This document shows, one piece after another, positions 17,684 to 28,373 of a DNA stretch of 64,000 bases. This stretch comes from Acidobacteriota bacterium (GTDB taxonomy: Bacteria > Acidobacteriota > Terriglobia > Acidiferrales > UBA7541). The position numbers were made by a program, and so were the translations under genes. The stretch's first letter is position 1, and every line of letters starts with the position of its first letter. The stretch is from NCBI GenBank assembly GCA_013289955.1, contig JABCYZ010000006.1, forward strand, positions 62,001 to 126,000, given 5' to 3'. Below the pieces are notes generated by a model that was not told the origin of the DNA, made no database searches, and saw nothing but the letters and a program-made list of their open reading frames with translations.

Positions 17684-18727
17684 TTACTCGGGCCTTGCGG
17701 CGGAAGCCAGGAGTACAGGGTTCCGAGTATCTGGCGACCTGAGGCGGGCGCCGATCTCTCCGAGCAGTTCGAACGAGCGGAGGCGCGCGGAGTGATCGTA
17801 AATGTGAGCCGTCGCGATGATTTCATCGGGCTGTGTGACTTTCATGAAACTATCGACGGCGCGCTCGACCGTTTCAGGAGATCCCACTGCCGAGCAGAGG
17901 AGCGTCATGCTGGCGGAGGCCTTTTCTTGGGGCGACCAATAGGAATCAATGTCCAGGACGGGTGGGGGAATTTGACCGGGCGCGCCGCGGCGAAGATTGG
18001 TAAAAGCTTGCTGAACGGAACTGAAGAGATAGCGAGCCTGGGCATCCGTTTCGGCGACGACGACATTCAGGCCGAGCATGACGTAGGAATGAGCCGTTTG
18101 CCGCGACGGTTTGAAGCTCGCTCGATAGATCTCGATGGCCTGTATCATGTCGGCCGGCGCGAAATGCGATGCGAAGGCAAACGGCAATCCCAGCTCGGCG
18201 GCAAGCCGGGCACTGAAGAGACTCGAGCCCAGCAGCCAGATCGGTACGCGCAAGCCCGCGCCGGGAACGGCGCGAATTTTCTGATTTGGCGCGGCGGGCT
18301 CGAAATAGGATTGTAGCTCCGCGACGTCCTCGGGGAAATTGTCGGAACTAGAAGCCATGTTGCGCCGAAGCGCGCGCATGGTGGGCTGATCGGTGCCGGG
18401 AGCGCGGCCGAGTCCGAGATCAATACGATCCGGATACAGCGATGCGAGCGTGCCGAATTGCTCTGCGATGACCAGCGGAGCATGATTCGGCAGCATGATG
18501 CCGCCGGAACCGACGCGGATCGTCCTGGTGCCGCCAGCGACGTGGCCGATGACGACAGAAGTGGCGGCGCTGGCGATGCCGGGCATGTTGTGATGTTCGG
18601 CAAGCCAGAAGCGGTGAAAGCCCCAGGCTTCGGCGTGCTGCGCGAGGTCGAGCGAGTTGCGGAGAGCGTCCGCGGCAGTCGCGCCCTGAGGAATTGGCGA
18701 AAGATCGAGAATGGAGAACGGAATCAC
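17684..18727 (-). CDS. LLM-class flavin-dependent oxidoreductase (luciferase-like)
   Basis: [91 protein letters not shown]. Confidence 0.92.
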   Translation of the reverse strand: MIPFSILDLSPIPQGATAADALRNSLDLAQHAEAWGFHRFWLAEHHNMPGIASAATSVVIGHVAGGTRTIRVGSGGIMLPNHAPLVIAEQFGTLASLYPDRIDLGLGRAPGTDQPTMRALRRNMASSSDNFPEDVAELQSYFEPAAPNQKIRAVPGAGLRVPIWLLGSSLFSARLAAELGLPFAFASHFAPADMIQAIEIYRASFKPSRQTAHSYVMLGLNVVVAETDAQARYLFSSVQQAFTNLRRGAPGQIPPPVLDIDSYWSPQEKASASMTLLCSAVGSPETVERAVDSFMKVTQPDEIIATAHIYDHSARLRSFELLGEIGARLRSPDTRNPVLLASAARPE

Positions 18728-18917
18728 GTCCGATTGGATGCTCCGCAGGACAGGGAAGTTACGGATTTGGGGCGCTCCGCAAACGGCTCGAAGAGTTTTG
18801 AGGTTTTGAGCAGCGGAAATGCACCCGGCGGCACCGGCGGCAGGCTCTTATTGCATGCGGTGGATGGCTATGGTAGCGTCGCCGGACTGACGGAAATCAC
18901 GAGCAAAGCGGCGTAGG

Positions 18918-19586
18918 GTGCGTACGCGGCTTCGCCAAAGGCCAAAAAAGTTGCCGGCAGAACTGTTGCGCGTGGATGCGCAAAACCCGGAAGCAGAAGT
19001 GCTGCGCTACGCGGCTAGCTTTCTTAGCCGGGGAAGTGTCGTCGCTATTCCCACCGACACGTTTTACGGGCTGGCTGCCGACCCCTTTAATCTTGCCGCG
19101 GTGGATGAAATTTATCGAGTGAAGGGACGGCCGGAGACGCGCGCGCTGCCGATTTTGGTGCGTTCGCTCGAACAGGCCATGCAACTGGCGCGCGAGGTGC
19201 CGCAGAATTTTTTGCGCCTGGCGCAGGAGTTTTGGCCGGGGGCGTTGACGCTGGTCGTCGACGCAGCAAACCGGTTGCCGCTGAAAGTCACTGCCAACAC
19301 GGGAAAAGTGGCGTTGCGCTGGCCGAAGAGCGACGTGGCGCGCAGGTTGATTGAGGAGTTCGATGGACCCATCACCGGAACCAGCGCGAACATTTCCGGA
19401 TTTCCTTCGTGTTCAAACGCGGATCAGCTGATGAAGCAACTCGGCGGGCGGCTGCCGCTGATTTTGGATGGCGGAGAAACGGGTGCCTTGCTGGGGTCGA
19501 CCATCGTCCATGTTCATGGAGGCGCGTGGAAGATTATCCGCGAGGGCACGATTCCCGTGGCGGAGATTGAGAAGGCGCTGAAATAG
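18918..19586 (+). CDS. tsaC: L-threonylcarbamoyladenylate synthase (Sua5/YrdC/TsaC family)
   Basis: GSVVAIPTDTFYGLAADPFNLAAVDEIYRVKGRPETRALPILV, FWPGALTLVV, GPITGTSANISGFPS. Confidence 0.92.
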   Translation: MRTRLRQRPKKLPAELLRVDAQNPEAEVLRYAASFLSRGSVVAIPTDTFYGLAADPFNLAAVDEIYRVKGRPETRALPILVRSLEQAMQLAREVPQNFLRLAQEFWPGALTLVVDAANRLPLKVTANTGKVALRWPKSDVARRLIEEFDGPITGTSANISGFPSCSNADQLMKQLGGRLPLILDGGETGALLGSTIVHVHGGAWKIIREGTIPVAEIEKALK

Positions 19587-19601
19587 GTGCGCGGCGGCCG
19601 C

Positions 19602-21158
19602 TCACCGCGGACCAGGCAACGTGGAGAGGAAATCGTAGTCGCCGGTGGGAGAGAGCTTGAGATCGTCGAGAGAGCGGCGATGGACGGAAACGACGTCGGT
19701 GAACCAAAGCGGCAGGTAAGGCAAGTCATCCGCAAGGATTTTTTGCACTTCGCTGCAGAGTGCCTTCCTTTTTTCGCGATCCATGTCGATGCGAATTTGA
19801 TCGACTAACGCGTCGATGCGCGGGTTGCGGTAGTGTCCGCGGTTGGCGCCGTCGGGCGGGAAGCGCTTCGAGGAAAAAACAAATTCGAAAACGTCGGGAT
19901 CGTTGTTGGCGCCGACCCAGCGCGAATACGTGAGCTGGAAATTGCCGCGCGCGGCGTCGGAAAGAAGCGTGGCCAGTTCGAGCGGACGCAGCTCGAGGTC
20001 GACGCCGACGCGGCGCCATTGCTCCTGCAGGACGGCGCCGATCAGGCGGGCCTGCTCTTCGGTGGAAGTTTTTAGGGTGAGATGAAAACGGGTGCCGTCT
20101 TGTTTGCGAGGAAACCCGGCAGCGTCAAAAATGGTTTCCGCGCGTGCGGGATCGAGAGCGTAATGCGCGACGTTCGGTTCATAGGCCCAGTGATTGGGCG
20201 GAAGAATGCCGCTGGCAATGCGGGCTTCTCCGTGAAGCAGATAGCGAATGAGCGCTTCGCGGTCGGTGGCGAAGGCGAGGGCTTGCCGGACTTCGCGTTT
20301 GGCGAGAATGGGATCTTCGAGATTGAACCCGAGATAACCAAAATTTGTGCCGGGGCGCTGGGTAACAGCCAGAGCGGACTGTTGCGCGAGGACAGGGATC
20401 ATGTCGGGAGAGAGGGAGCTCATCTCGAGGTCGGCGGAGCCTTTCTGAAGTTCCAGCGCGCGGACAACCGCATCGGGCACAACGCGAAAACGCACGCGGG
20501 CGATTTGCGGTGCGCTGCGAAAATAATCGGGATACCTCTCGACGATGACCTCTTCGTCCTCGGACTGCGAAGCGAAGTGAAACGGGCCCGAGCCGATGGG
20601 ATGGCGCGAGAAATCGGATCCGGCATCGCGCGGGAGGATCCCCACGGCGGGGCGTGCGAGATTCCAGAGAAACGAGGCGTACGGCTCCGTGAGATGAAAA
20701 ACGACCGTCATGGCGTCCGGAGTTTCAATCGAGGCAACCATGCGGAACGCGCCACGTTTCGGGGAATGCGTAAGGGGATTGAGGATGGAATCGAACGTGA
20801 ATTTGACGTCGGCGGAAGTAAGCGGGCGGCCGTCGTGAAAACGGATGCCCGGGCGCAGACGGAACGTATGGGTGAGCGGGTCGGGCGCGCTCCACGAATC
20901 AGCGAGGTCGCCGTGCAAATTCATTTGATCGTCGCGTTCAAGGAGGCTGCTGAAGAGGAGGCTGTCGATTCTTTGGGATTGCGAGTCGGTGGCGAAGCGC
21001 GGGTCGAGATTGGTCGGGTTGGATTCGATCAGGAAGGTCAGGGACGAGGGACCGTTTAGGTTGCGGCGGCCACAGCCGGCCAAAAGAAGGAAAAAGGAAA
21101 GGGCGCAGAGCAGACGCGGCGTTCCGGGAGCGGATCGAGCGTTATCGCGGCGGGGCAT
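19602..21158 (-). CDS. ABC transporter substrate-binding lipoprotein (peptide-binding SBP family 5)
   Basis: Lipobox-like LLLAGC; TFRLRPGIRFHDGRPLTSADVKFTFDSIL; VRQALAFATDREALIRYLLHGEA. Confidence 0.88.
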   Translation of the reverse strand: MPRRDNARSAPGTPRLLCALSFFLLLAGCGRRNLNGPSSLTFLIESNPTNLDPRFATDSQSQRIDSLLFSSLLERDDQMNLHGDLADSWSAPDPLTHTFRLRPGIRFHDGRPLTSADVKFTFDSILNPLTHSPKRGAFRMVASIETPDAMTVVFHLTEPYASFLWNLARPAVGILPRDAGSDFSRHPIGSGPFHFASQSEDEEVIVERYPDYFRSAPQIARVRFRVVPDAVVRALELQKGSADLEMSSLSPDMIPVLAQQSALAVTQRPGTNFGYLGFNLEDPILAKREVRQALAFATDREALIRYLLHGEARIASGILPPNHWAYEPNVAHYALDPARAETIFDAAGFPRKQDGTRFHLTLKTSTEEQARLIGAVLQEQWRRVGVDLELRPLELATLLSDAARGNFQLTYSRWVGANNDPDVFEFVFSSKRFPPDGANRGHYRNPRIDALVDQIRIDMDREKRKALCSEVQKILADDLPYLPLWFTDVVSVHRRSLDDLKLSPTGDYDFLSTLPGPR

Positions 21159-22323
21159 AGGAGATTTTACCGAGAATGGCTGGCGCGCTCGCGCCGGTGG
21201 CGCTGGGCAGATTGCTGGCGCGTTCGTGGAATGTCTCATAAGCCAGCAACGCAAAAGCGAATGCTTCCTTGGCGTTTTCGGGAACGCCGAACTTAGAAGA
21301 CGGAAGAATCTCTATATTTCTCAGAGCAGCAGAAAGTTGCGCGAGGAGCAGGGGGTTCTTTGCGCCGCCACCGGAAACGATGAGTTGATGGATTCTTGTT
21401 CGAGGCAAGACAAAGCGGTTCACGGCGTCGACGACGGAGAGCGCTGTGAAAATCGTTGCGGCCCGGATGAGCTCGGCGGATTGGGCACGGTGTCTCCTGC
21501 CGAGCGCGAGAACTTTTTTTAGATAAGCGCGGCCGTAGTATTCGCGGCCCGTGGATTTTGGAGGAGCGAGCTTTAGATAGGGATCGCGCATCAGTTCGTT
21601 GAGTAGTGCGGGAAGAGGCCGGCCCGTCTGGGCGATGCGCGCGTTTTTGTCGAAGCGCTGGCGGCCGCGGCTGAAGTGCGAAACGAGGGCGTCGATGAGC
21701 ATGTTGGCAGGGCCGGTATCGAAAGCGAGAATTTGATCCGGCCTGGCCGACGCGGGAATGACGGTGATGTTGGCGATGCCGCCGAGATTGAGCGAGATGC
21801 GGCCGAGCTTTTCGTGCCGATAGAGAAGATAGTCGGCGTATGGGACAAGCGGAGCGCCCTGTCCCCCGAGAGCGATGTCGGCGGGGCGAAAATCGCCAAC
21901 GGTGGTGATGCCTGTGCGCGCAGCGATGACGGATGGCTCGCCGATTTGCAGAGTGGAAGCCGTAGCGCGGCCAAAATAAGGCGCAGGCGTCCCCTGATGA
22001 AAAATGGTTTGGCCGTGGCTGCCGATCAGCGCAATGCGTTTTGGTGAAACACGGAACTTGCGGCACGCCAGGAGCGCGGCATCCGCGAAAACTTCTCCCA
22101 AACGGAAATTCAGCTGGCTGAGTTCGCCTGCAGTGATGGGACGCTGCTCGGCGACACGCAGGATTTCTTTCTGCAGCGGGGCAGGAAACTTGCTGGAAGT
22201 GTGGCCGAGAATCTGTGCATGGAGATCCGGCCGCGCGCCGGAGATGCGTGCGAGCGCCACGTCGATGCCATCGGCGGACGTGCCGGACATGAGTCCGAGT
22301 ACGAGAGTAGTTCCGGGCGCCAT
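21142..22323 (-). CDS. anmK: Anhydro-N-acetylmuramic acid kinase
   Basis: LVLGLMSGTSADGIDVALARI, IGSHGQTIFHQG, NLGGIANITVIP, AFDTGPANMLIDALV, VSGGGAKNPLLLAQL. Confidence 0.95.
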   Translation of the reverse strand: MAPGTTLVLGLMSGTSADGIDVALARISGARPDLHAQILGHTSSKFPAPLQKEILRVAEQRPITAGELSQLNFRLGEVFADAALLACRKFRVSPKRIALIGSHGQTIFHQGTPAPYFGRATASTLQIGEPSVIAARTGITTVGDFRPADIALGGQGAPLVPYADYLLYRHEKLGRISLNLGGIANITVIPASARPDQILAFDTGPANMLIDALVSHFSRGRQRFDKNARIAQTGRPLPALLNELMRDPYLKLAPPKSTGREYYGRAYLKKVLALGRRHRAQSAELIRAATIFTALSVVDAVNRFVLPRTRIHQLIVSGGGAKNPLLLAQLSAALRNIEILPSSKFGVPENAKEAFAFALLAYETFHERASNLPSATGASAPAILGKISYAPPR

Positions 22324-22334
22324 CGTCTGTGATT

Positions 22335-22371
22335 GGATTTAAGCACAGAGGGCCCAGAGAGCACAGAGCGG
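22335..22371. repeat. CACAGAG-type intergenic repeat between mutS and anmK
   Basis: gattta agcacagagggcccagagagcacagagcggagaac. Confidence 0.45.
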
Positions 22372-22465
22372 AGAACGGGACGTGGAGATAAAGAGTGAAC
22401 GCACGCAACTCGTGTGCGACAAGGCTCTTTGGGGCGGTTTGCCCCGCCGGTGCAGCCAAGACGGC

Positions 22466-25219
22466 TTATGAGATCTGCTTCTTGAGTTCGGCGAGGAGGT
22501 TGAGCGCGTCGAGAGGCTTGAGCTGATCGAGATCAGCTCCGCGAATCTTGTCGAGGACGGCCCGGTCAAGGGCGGTGAACAGGACTTCCTGGTGGCCGTT
22601 GCGGCGGTAGGATGTGGATTCCGCGGAACCTGCCGGAGCGCCAGCCGGGGTTGCCGCCGGATCGTCAAACGCGCCAGGCGACAGCGTCTCGCTGAGCACG
22701 TGCTCACTCTGTTCGTGTCTCTTCAAAACTTCGCGAGCCCGTTCGATCACACTGCGTGGAAGTCCAGCGAGGCGGGCGACTTCGATTCCATAGCTTTTAT
22801 CGGCGCTGCCTGGTTCGACGCGGCGCAGAAAAATAATTTCGTTGGGGGTTTCTTTGACGGAGACGTGAACGTTTTGCACGCCAGTCAGGAGATCGGCCAG
22901 CTCGGTGAGCTCGTGATAATGCGTAGCAAAGAGCGTGCGCGCGCGAGTGTGCTTCTGGAGATGCTCGACGACGGCCCAAGCGATGGAGAGGCCGTCAAAC
23001 GTTGCGGTGCCGCGCCCGACTTCATCGAGCAGCACAAGACTCGATGGCGTGGCGTGATGCAGGATGGCCGCCACTTCGCTCATCTCGACGAGAAACGTCG
23101 AGCGGCCGCGCGCCAGATTATCGCTGGCACCAATGCGCGTAAAAATGCGGTCCGTAATCGGCAGCTTGGCCTGGCGGGCGGGAACGAACGAGCCCATCTG
23201 CGCCATGAGCACAATGAGCGCGGCTTGCCGAAGATAAGTGGACTTGCCGCCCATATTCGGGCCGGTGATGAGCAAAAGCTGCTGGCGGCCAGGGTCGAAG
23301 CAAAGATCATTGGGAACAAACCGTTCGCCGCGCTGCCGCAAAAGTTCTTCGATCACTGGATGGCGGCCGCCAACGATGAGCAACTCGCCGGTCGAGTTGA
23401 ATTCCGGGCGCGCATAGCCGCGATCAGCCGCCAGATTCGCAAACGAGGTGAGCACATCCAGCTGCGCGACGGCGGCTGCCGTGCGGCGAAGGCGTGCGGC
23501 CTGGGCCGCGATGCTGGTGCGAATTTCGATGAAAAGCTGCCGCTCGATTTCCAGAATTCGTTCATCCGCGGCAAGAATCTTCCGTTCGTATTCCTTCAGT
23601 TCGGGGGAAGTAAAGCGCTCGGCGTTCACCAGCGTCTGCTTGCGTTCGTAGTCGGCGGGCGCGAGATGGAGATTGGGTTTAGAAATCTCCATGTAGTACC
23701 CGAAGATGGAATTGAAGCGAATCTTCAGGGAAGCGATGCCCGTGCGGGTGCGCTCGCGCTCTTCCATCGCGGCGATAATTTGCTTGCTGTGCTGGCTGAG
23801 ATTGCGAAGCTCGTCCAGTTCGCCATCATAGCCGCTGCGAATGATGCCAGGATCGGTGGCCAAAGCTGGAGGCTCATCGGCAAGCGCGCGTTCGAGGCGC
23901 TCCCGCACGTCGGTGAGTTCATCAATCTCGCCGTACAGATGGCGAAGCAACGCGCTGCCGCCTACCGGAGGCGGCGTCACAAAATTCTTCAACACCGGAA
24001 GTTGCGCCAGCGATTTGCGCAGAGCGACAAGTTCCCGCGGCGACGCCAAGCCGAGAGTAATGCGGCTCGTGAGGCGCTCCAGGTCCTGAATGCCGCGCAA
24101 CTCTTTGCGGATCTCGCCGCGCACCACCGTTTGCTGCACAAGATGCGCGACGGACTCCAGCCGCGCTTCGATGGCGTCGCAATCGATCAGCGGGCGAAGG
24201 ATCCACGAGCGCAAAAGACGCGCGCCCATGCCGGTGACGGTTGCGTCGAGAGCGGCGACGAGCGTTACGGGCCCGCTGCGCGAAGACTCTTCCGTAAAGA
24301 TTGGCGCAAGAAGCTCGAGGTTGCGGACCGAGACGGGGTCGAGGACAAGCGTCTCGTGCTGCTCGTAGTAGCGGACACGATCCAAATGCTGCAGCGCCTC
24401 GACGCTTGGCGGTTGCGTGCTTGTCGACCCCGCCGCCGTGTCCGGGCCGCGAGCGGCGTTTTCCCGCAAATAGTGAACGATGGCGCCGGCAGCCGAGAGC
24501 GCTTGTGGATGATCGTCGAGGCCAAGTCCTGTGAGCTCGGCGACTCCAAACTGTTCGCGCAAAATCCGCTCGGCGTAGTCACGCTGGAAAATCCAGTCTT
24601 CCAAACGGCTCTCGACGCCGCCGGCTCCTTCGAGCAGGGAAGTTTTCGCGGTTTCAAAAAGCTGCTGAGGACGGGGGAGCAGCGTTTCGCGCGGGTGGAG
24701 GAGCTGCAGCTCGTCGCGAAGAGCTTCGTCGGCGCCGGGGCCTGAAAATTCCGTGGACTGGAATTCGCCCGTCGATAGGTCCACGAACGCGAGGCCCACC
24801 GGGGAGCCGGAGGTATGTTTTGCGACGGCGGCTAGGTAATTATTTTCGCGTGCGTCCAGAACGGATACGTCTGTGGCCGTGCCAGGCGTGATGACGCGCA
24901 CGACTTCGCGCCGCACGAGCTTTTTGCCGGGGCCGGGCAGTTCCATCTGATCGCATATCGCGATCTTGAAGCCGCCGCGAATGAGTCGCGCGATGTAACC
25001 GTCCGCGGCATGGTAAGGCACGCCGCACATCGGGATAGGCTGGCCCTTTTCACGGTTGCGCGAGGTCAGCGTGATTTGCAGTTCGCGCGAAGCCAGAATC
25101 GCGTCTTCGTGAAAGAGTTCGTAAAAATCGCCCAGGCGGAAAAGCAGGAGCGCGTGCGGATAGCGCGACTTGATGGCGTGATATTGCTGCATCAAAGGTG
25201 AGGTAGGTTCGCTCATCAC
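22466..25219 (-). CDS. mutS: DNA mismatch repair protein MutS
   Basis: TPLMQQYHAIKSRYPHALLLFRLGDFYELF-type N-terminus, LLLITGPNMGGKSTYLRQ, STFLVEMSEVAAIL, LVLLDEVGRGTATFDGLSIAWAV, FATHYHEL. Confidence 0.98.
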   Translation of the reverse strand: MMSEPTSPLMQQYHAIKSRYPHALLLFRLGDFYELFHEDAILASRELQITLTSRNREKGQPIPMCGVPYHAADGYIARLIRGGFKIAICDQMELPGPGKKLVRREVVRVITPGTATDVSVLDARENNYLAAVAKHTSGSPVGLAFVDLSTGEFQSTEFSGPGADEALRDELQLLHPRETLLPRPQQLFETAKTSLLEGAGGVESRLEDWIFQRDYAERILREQFGVAELTGLGLDDHPQALSAAGAIVHYLRENAARGPDTAAGSTSTQPPSVEALQHLDRVRYYEQHETLVLDPVSVRNLELLAPIFTEESSRSGPVTLVAALDATVTGMGARLLRSWILRPLIDCDAIEARLESVAHLVQQTVVRGEIRKELRGIQDLERLTSRITLGLASPRELVALRKSLAQLPVLKNFVTPPPVGGSALLRHLYGEIDELTDVRERLERALADEPPALATDPGIIRSGYDGELDELRNLSQHSKQIIAAMEERERTRTGIASLKIRFNSIFGYYMEISKPNLHLAPADYERKQTLVNAERFTSPELKEYERKILAADERILEIERQLFIEIRTSIAAQAARLRRTAAAVAQLDVLTSFANLAADRGYARPEFNSTGELLIVGGRHPVIEELLRQRGERFVPNDLCFDPGRQQLLLITGPNMGGKSTYLRQAALIVLMAQMGSFVPARQAKLPITDRIFTRIGASDNLARGRSTFLVEMSEVAAILHHATPSSLVLLDEVGRGTATFDGLSIAWAVVEHLQKHTRARTLFATHYHELTELADLLTGVQNVHVSVKETPNEIIFLRRVEPGSADKSYGIEVARLAGLPRSVIERAREVLKRHEQSEHVLSETLSPGAFDDPAATPAGAPAGSAESTSYRRNGHQEVLFTALDRAVLDKIRGADLDQLKPLDALNLLAELKKQIS

Positions 25220-25343
25220 TCAGCCAAGGGTCCGCCGAAGCAAGAAGACAACCATGCACCCGGGTGAGAGCGTTGCCTGTAGGGCGCAGCATGCGGCGCT
25301 CCTGCAACCACGGACGCGGATAAGTTCAAGTGCCGGCCAGTTC

Positions 25344-27509
25344 TCATGCGCGGATTCCCAGTTCCGTCAGAAGAAAAGCGTAATCCAGCGCGATTTCGCG
25401 CAAAAAATCGTAACGTCCGGAAGCCCCGCCGTGTCCTGCGCCCATATTGGTTTTCAACAGCAACCGATTCGTATCGGTTTTCAGCGCGCGCAGCTTGGCG
25501 ACATATTTCGCCGGTTCCCAATACATGACCTGGCTGTCGTTCAGCCCGGTCTTTACCAGCATCGTGGGGTAAGCCTTGGCCGCAAGATTCGTGTAAGGGC
25601 AATAGCTCTTCATATAGAAATAGTCTTTTGCAATACGCGGGTCGCCCCATTCCTCGTACTCGCCGACGGTAAGCGGTAGCGAAGCATCGAGCATGGTATT
25701 CAGCACGTCGACAAACGGCACGTGATTGATCACCAGGCGGAAGAGTTCCGGCCGCATATTCACAACAGCGCCCATCAGGAGGCCGCCCGCGCTGCCGCCT
25801 TCTATAACCAGATTTTGCGATGCGGTGCGGCGCGCTGCGATGAGATGTTCGGCCGCGGCAATGAAGTCCGTAAACGTATTGCGCTTATGGCGCAGGCGCC
25901 CGGCGTCATGCCACGGCTTGCCAAGCTCGCCGCCCCCGCGAATGTGCGCCACGGCATAGATCACGCCGCGATCGAGGAGGCTTACGCGGTTCGAGCTGAA
26001 GGTTACCGCGATGGAATGTCCGTAGCTGCCGTAGCCGTAAAGCAGAAGAGGAGCGGAGCCATCGAGTGGAGTGTCTCTCCGATAGACGAGCGAAATGGGA
26101 ACGCGCATACCGTCCTCAGCTGCGGCATGAAGCCGCTCGCTGACATATTGGGCCGAGTCGTACCCGCCAAGCACCGGCTGCTCTTTCAGGAGCACGCTTT
26201 CGCGAGTCCGCACACCATAGTCGAACACGGAACGCGGCGTGACAAACGACTCATACTGATATCGTACAAACGTTGCGTCGAACTCGGGATTGCTTCCAAG
26301 CGCGGCGCTGTAGGCCGGCTCTCTGAATTCGATGCGCTGCGAGGCAGCCAGCGCATCGGGTGCTTCGGCGCTGAGGTCCACAATCCGGAGATACGGCAGC
26401 CCGCCTTCCCGTTCGGTGAGAACGATGTGAGAGCGAAAGACATCAATACCCGCGAGCATCACTTCCGGACGATTTGGCACGACCTCCCGCCAGGAACCGC
26501 GCTGCGGCTTCCTGACAGGCGCGCACACGAGACGAAACGTCCGGCCTCCCGAATTGGTGCGAACAAAGAAATACCCGCCCGTATCATCCGGGCGGAAGCC
26601 CCGATTTTCTCGCGTCAAAGGGTTCGGATGATGGTCCACGTAATACTCATGGTCCGCCTCGCGCGCGGCAATCACGCGGAACTCCCCATACGGCTGTGCC
26701 GCGGGCAGAAAGCGCACTTCACTCGTCGTGTGGCTGAGGATCACGAGTAGCAGAAACGCGCCGCTGCGGGTGCGCTCGATTTCGATGCGGAAACGCTCGT
26801 CCGTCTCTTCATAAATCAGCGTGTCTGCTTCCGCCGAGCCGGCCAAGTGCCGATAGATCCGGTGAGACCGTTTTGTCGTTGCGTCCTCCACGGTGTAAAA
26901 GAGAGTGCGATTGTCCGCCGCCCAGGCCGCGCTGGTGACGCGCTCGATCGCTTCCGGAAAATCCCGGCCGTTCCACAAATTCTTGATTCGCAGCGTGTAC
27001 TGCCGGAACCCTGTCGTGTCCAGCGCATACGCCAGCAGCTGGTTGTCATTGCTAACCTCGCACGCGCCCAGTCCGAGAAAGGAATGGCCTTCCGCCAGGC
27101 GATTGAGGTCGAGAAGAATCTCGTCGAGCGAACCGCCGGAATCCACGCGGCGGCAGTGCACCGGATACTGCTTGCCCTCCTCCGTACACGTAAAATAGAG
27201 ATACCCGCGCAGGCGGTAGGGAACGCTCAAATCCGTTTGAAGAATCCGGCCAAGCATTTCCTGGTAGAGCGTTTCCTGAAAGGGTTCGCTAGGGCCCAGG
27301 ATGGCGTCGGTGTACGCGTTTTCCGCTTCGAGATAAGCGATGACCTCAGGATTTTCTTTGTGGCGCAGCCAGCCGTAATGGTCGACGCGGCGGTCACCGT
27401 GCACAACCGTCTCCACAGCCTCGCGGCGCGCAAGTGGCGGCGAGGGCGGGGCGCCGCCGCCTGTCTCGTTAGAAAATGCTGGCACTGCTGCTTTAGCGTT
27501 TGGGTCCAT
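25344..27509 (-). CDS. S9 prolyl-oligopeptidase-family peptidase (oligopeptidase B-like)
   Basis: GSYGHSIAVTFSSNRVSLLDRGVIYAVAHIRGGGELGKPWHDAGRLRHKRNTFTDFIAAAEHLI, LVIEGGSAGGLLMGAV, GAGHGGASGRYD. Confidence 0.93.
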   Translation of the reverse strand: MDPNAKAAVPAFSNETGGGAPPSPPLARREAVETVVHGDRRVDHYGWLRHKENPEVIAYLEAENAYTDAILGPSEPFQETLYQEMLGRILQTDLSVPYRLRGYLYFTCTEEGKQYPVHCRRVDSGGSLDEILLDLNRLAEGHSFLGLGACEVSNDNQLLAYALDTTGFRQYTLRIKNLWNGRDFPEAIERVTSAAWAADNRTLFYTVEDATTKRSHRIYRHLAGSAEADTLIYEETDERFRIEIERTRSGAFLLLVILSHTTSEVRFLPAAQPYGEFRVIAAREADHEYYVDHHPNPLTRENRGFRPDDTGGYFFVRTNSGGRTFRLVCAPVRKPQRGSWREVVPNRPEVMLAGIDVFRSHIVLTEREGGLPYLRIVDLSAEAPDALAASQRIEFREPAYSAALGSNPEFDATFVRYQYESFVTPRSVFDYGVRTRESVLLKEQPVLGGYDSAQYVSERLHAAAEDGMRVPISLVYRRDTPLDGSAPLLLYGYGSYGHSIAVTFSSNRVSLLDRGVIYAVAHIRGGGELGKPWHDAGRLRHKRNTFTDFIAAAEHLIAARRTASQNLVIEGGSAGGLLMGAVVNMRPELFRLVINHVPFVDVLNTMLDASLPLTVGEYEEWGDPRIAKDYFYMKSYCPYTNLAAKAYPTMLVKTGLNDSQVMYWEPAKYVAKLRALKTDTNRLLLKTNMGAGHGGASGRYDFLREIALDYAFLLTELGIRA

Positions 27510-27666
27510 GCGTCTCTTGATCTGGTGCGCTCGGCGGGTGGGCGCCGGGCCTTGCGCCGGATTTAGCCGGGGTCACGCTGAGCAAAGGTGAAATACGTTC
27601 GTCCGTTATACTAACGGAAGTCTGCGGCGGCGGAAAGCCGCGCCCTCAATGGGGGCAAGGAAAAAA

Positions 27667-28323
27667 ATGGCCCAGGAAACCGAAATCAAGCTGAGGATCA
27701 CGGACCTCCGAGCTTTCAAGCGGACCCTCGAGCGCCTGGGAGCGCGGTCGGTTGGGCGGGGATCCGGCCGGGTGCACGAATGGAACGTCATTTTCGATAC
27801 GCCCGGTGGCGGACTTGCCAAACATGGTCAGCTGCTCCGCATTCGAACGGAAACCGCGGAAGCCAAATCGATCAAGGACAAGGCAGCCTGCGCGAAGCGG
27901 ATCATCCTCACATTCAAAACGCCGCTCGTCCCGGGAAAGGCGCGACCCGGCAGCGCCCCGGAGAATCATCACTACAAAGTTCGCGAAGAGATCGAGCTCG
28001 AAGTGGCCGATGCCAGCGCACTCGCCAAGATCTTCGAAGGCCTCGGGATGCGCGGCTGGTTCCGGTATGAAAAATACCGCACGACCTTCCGGCTGCCGCC
28101 GTCTGAAAGCTGGGCGAAAGGCCTGCTGATCGAACTGGACGAAACCCCCATTGGAACCTTTGCCGAATTGGAAGGGCCCACCGCCGCGATCGACCGCGCC
28201 GCTCAGAAACTTGGCCACTCCCGGCGAGAGTTCGTCCTGAAGAGCTACCTCGCCCTATACCTGGAAGAGTGCCGGCGGCTTGGCAAGGAACCTCGGGACA
28301 TGGTCTTCGTTTCCAAGAAATAG
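27667..28323 (+). CDS. CYTH-domain protein (class IV adenylate cyclase / thiamine-triphosphatase-like)
   Basis: MAQETEIKLRITDLRAFKRTLERLGAR (ExExK), REEIELEV, KYRTTFRLP, LLIELDETPIGTFAELEG. Confidence 0.9.
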   Translation: MAQETEIKLRITDLRAFKRTLERLGARSVGRGSGRVHEWNVIFDTPGGGLAKHGQLLRIRTETAEAKSIKDKAACAKRIILTFKTPLVPGKARPGSAPENHHYKVREEIELEVADASALAKIFEGLGMRGWFRYEKYRTTFRLPPSESWAKGLLIELDETPIGTFAELEGPTAAIDRAAQKLGHSRREFVLKSYLALYLEECRRLGKEPRDMVFVSKK

Positions 28324-28373
28324 CCGCCTCAAAAGAAAAGATCAAAAAAATCGCTCGCAAAGTCATTCTTTGC

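Noticed and set aside
22592-24745. 717-aa plus-strand ORF
   Set aside because: Fully antisense to mutS, compositionally an R/A/G-rich shadow with no recognisable motifs; high-GC artefact.
25722-26750. 342-aa plus-strand ORF
   Set aside because: Antisense to the S9 peptidase, no motifs; shadow ORF.
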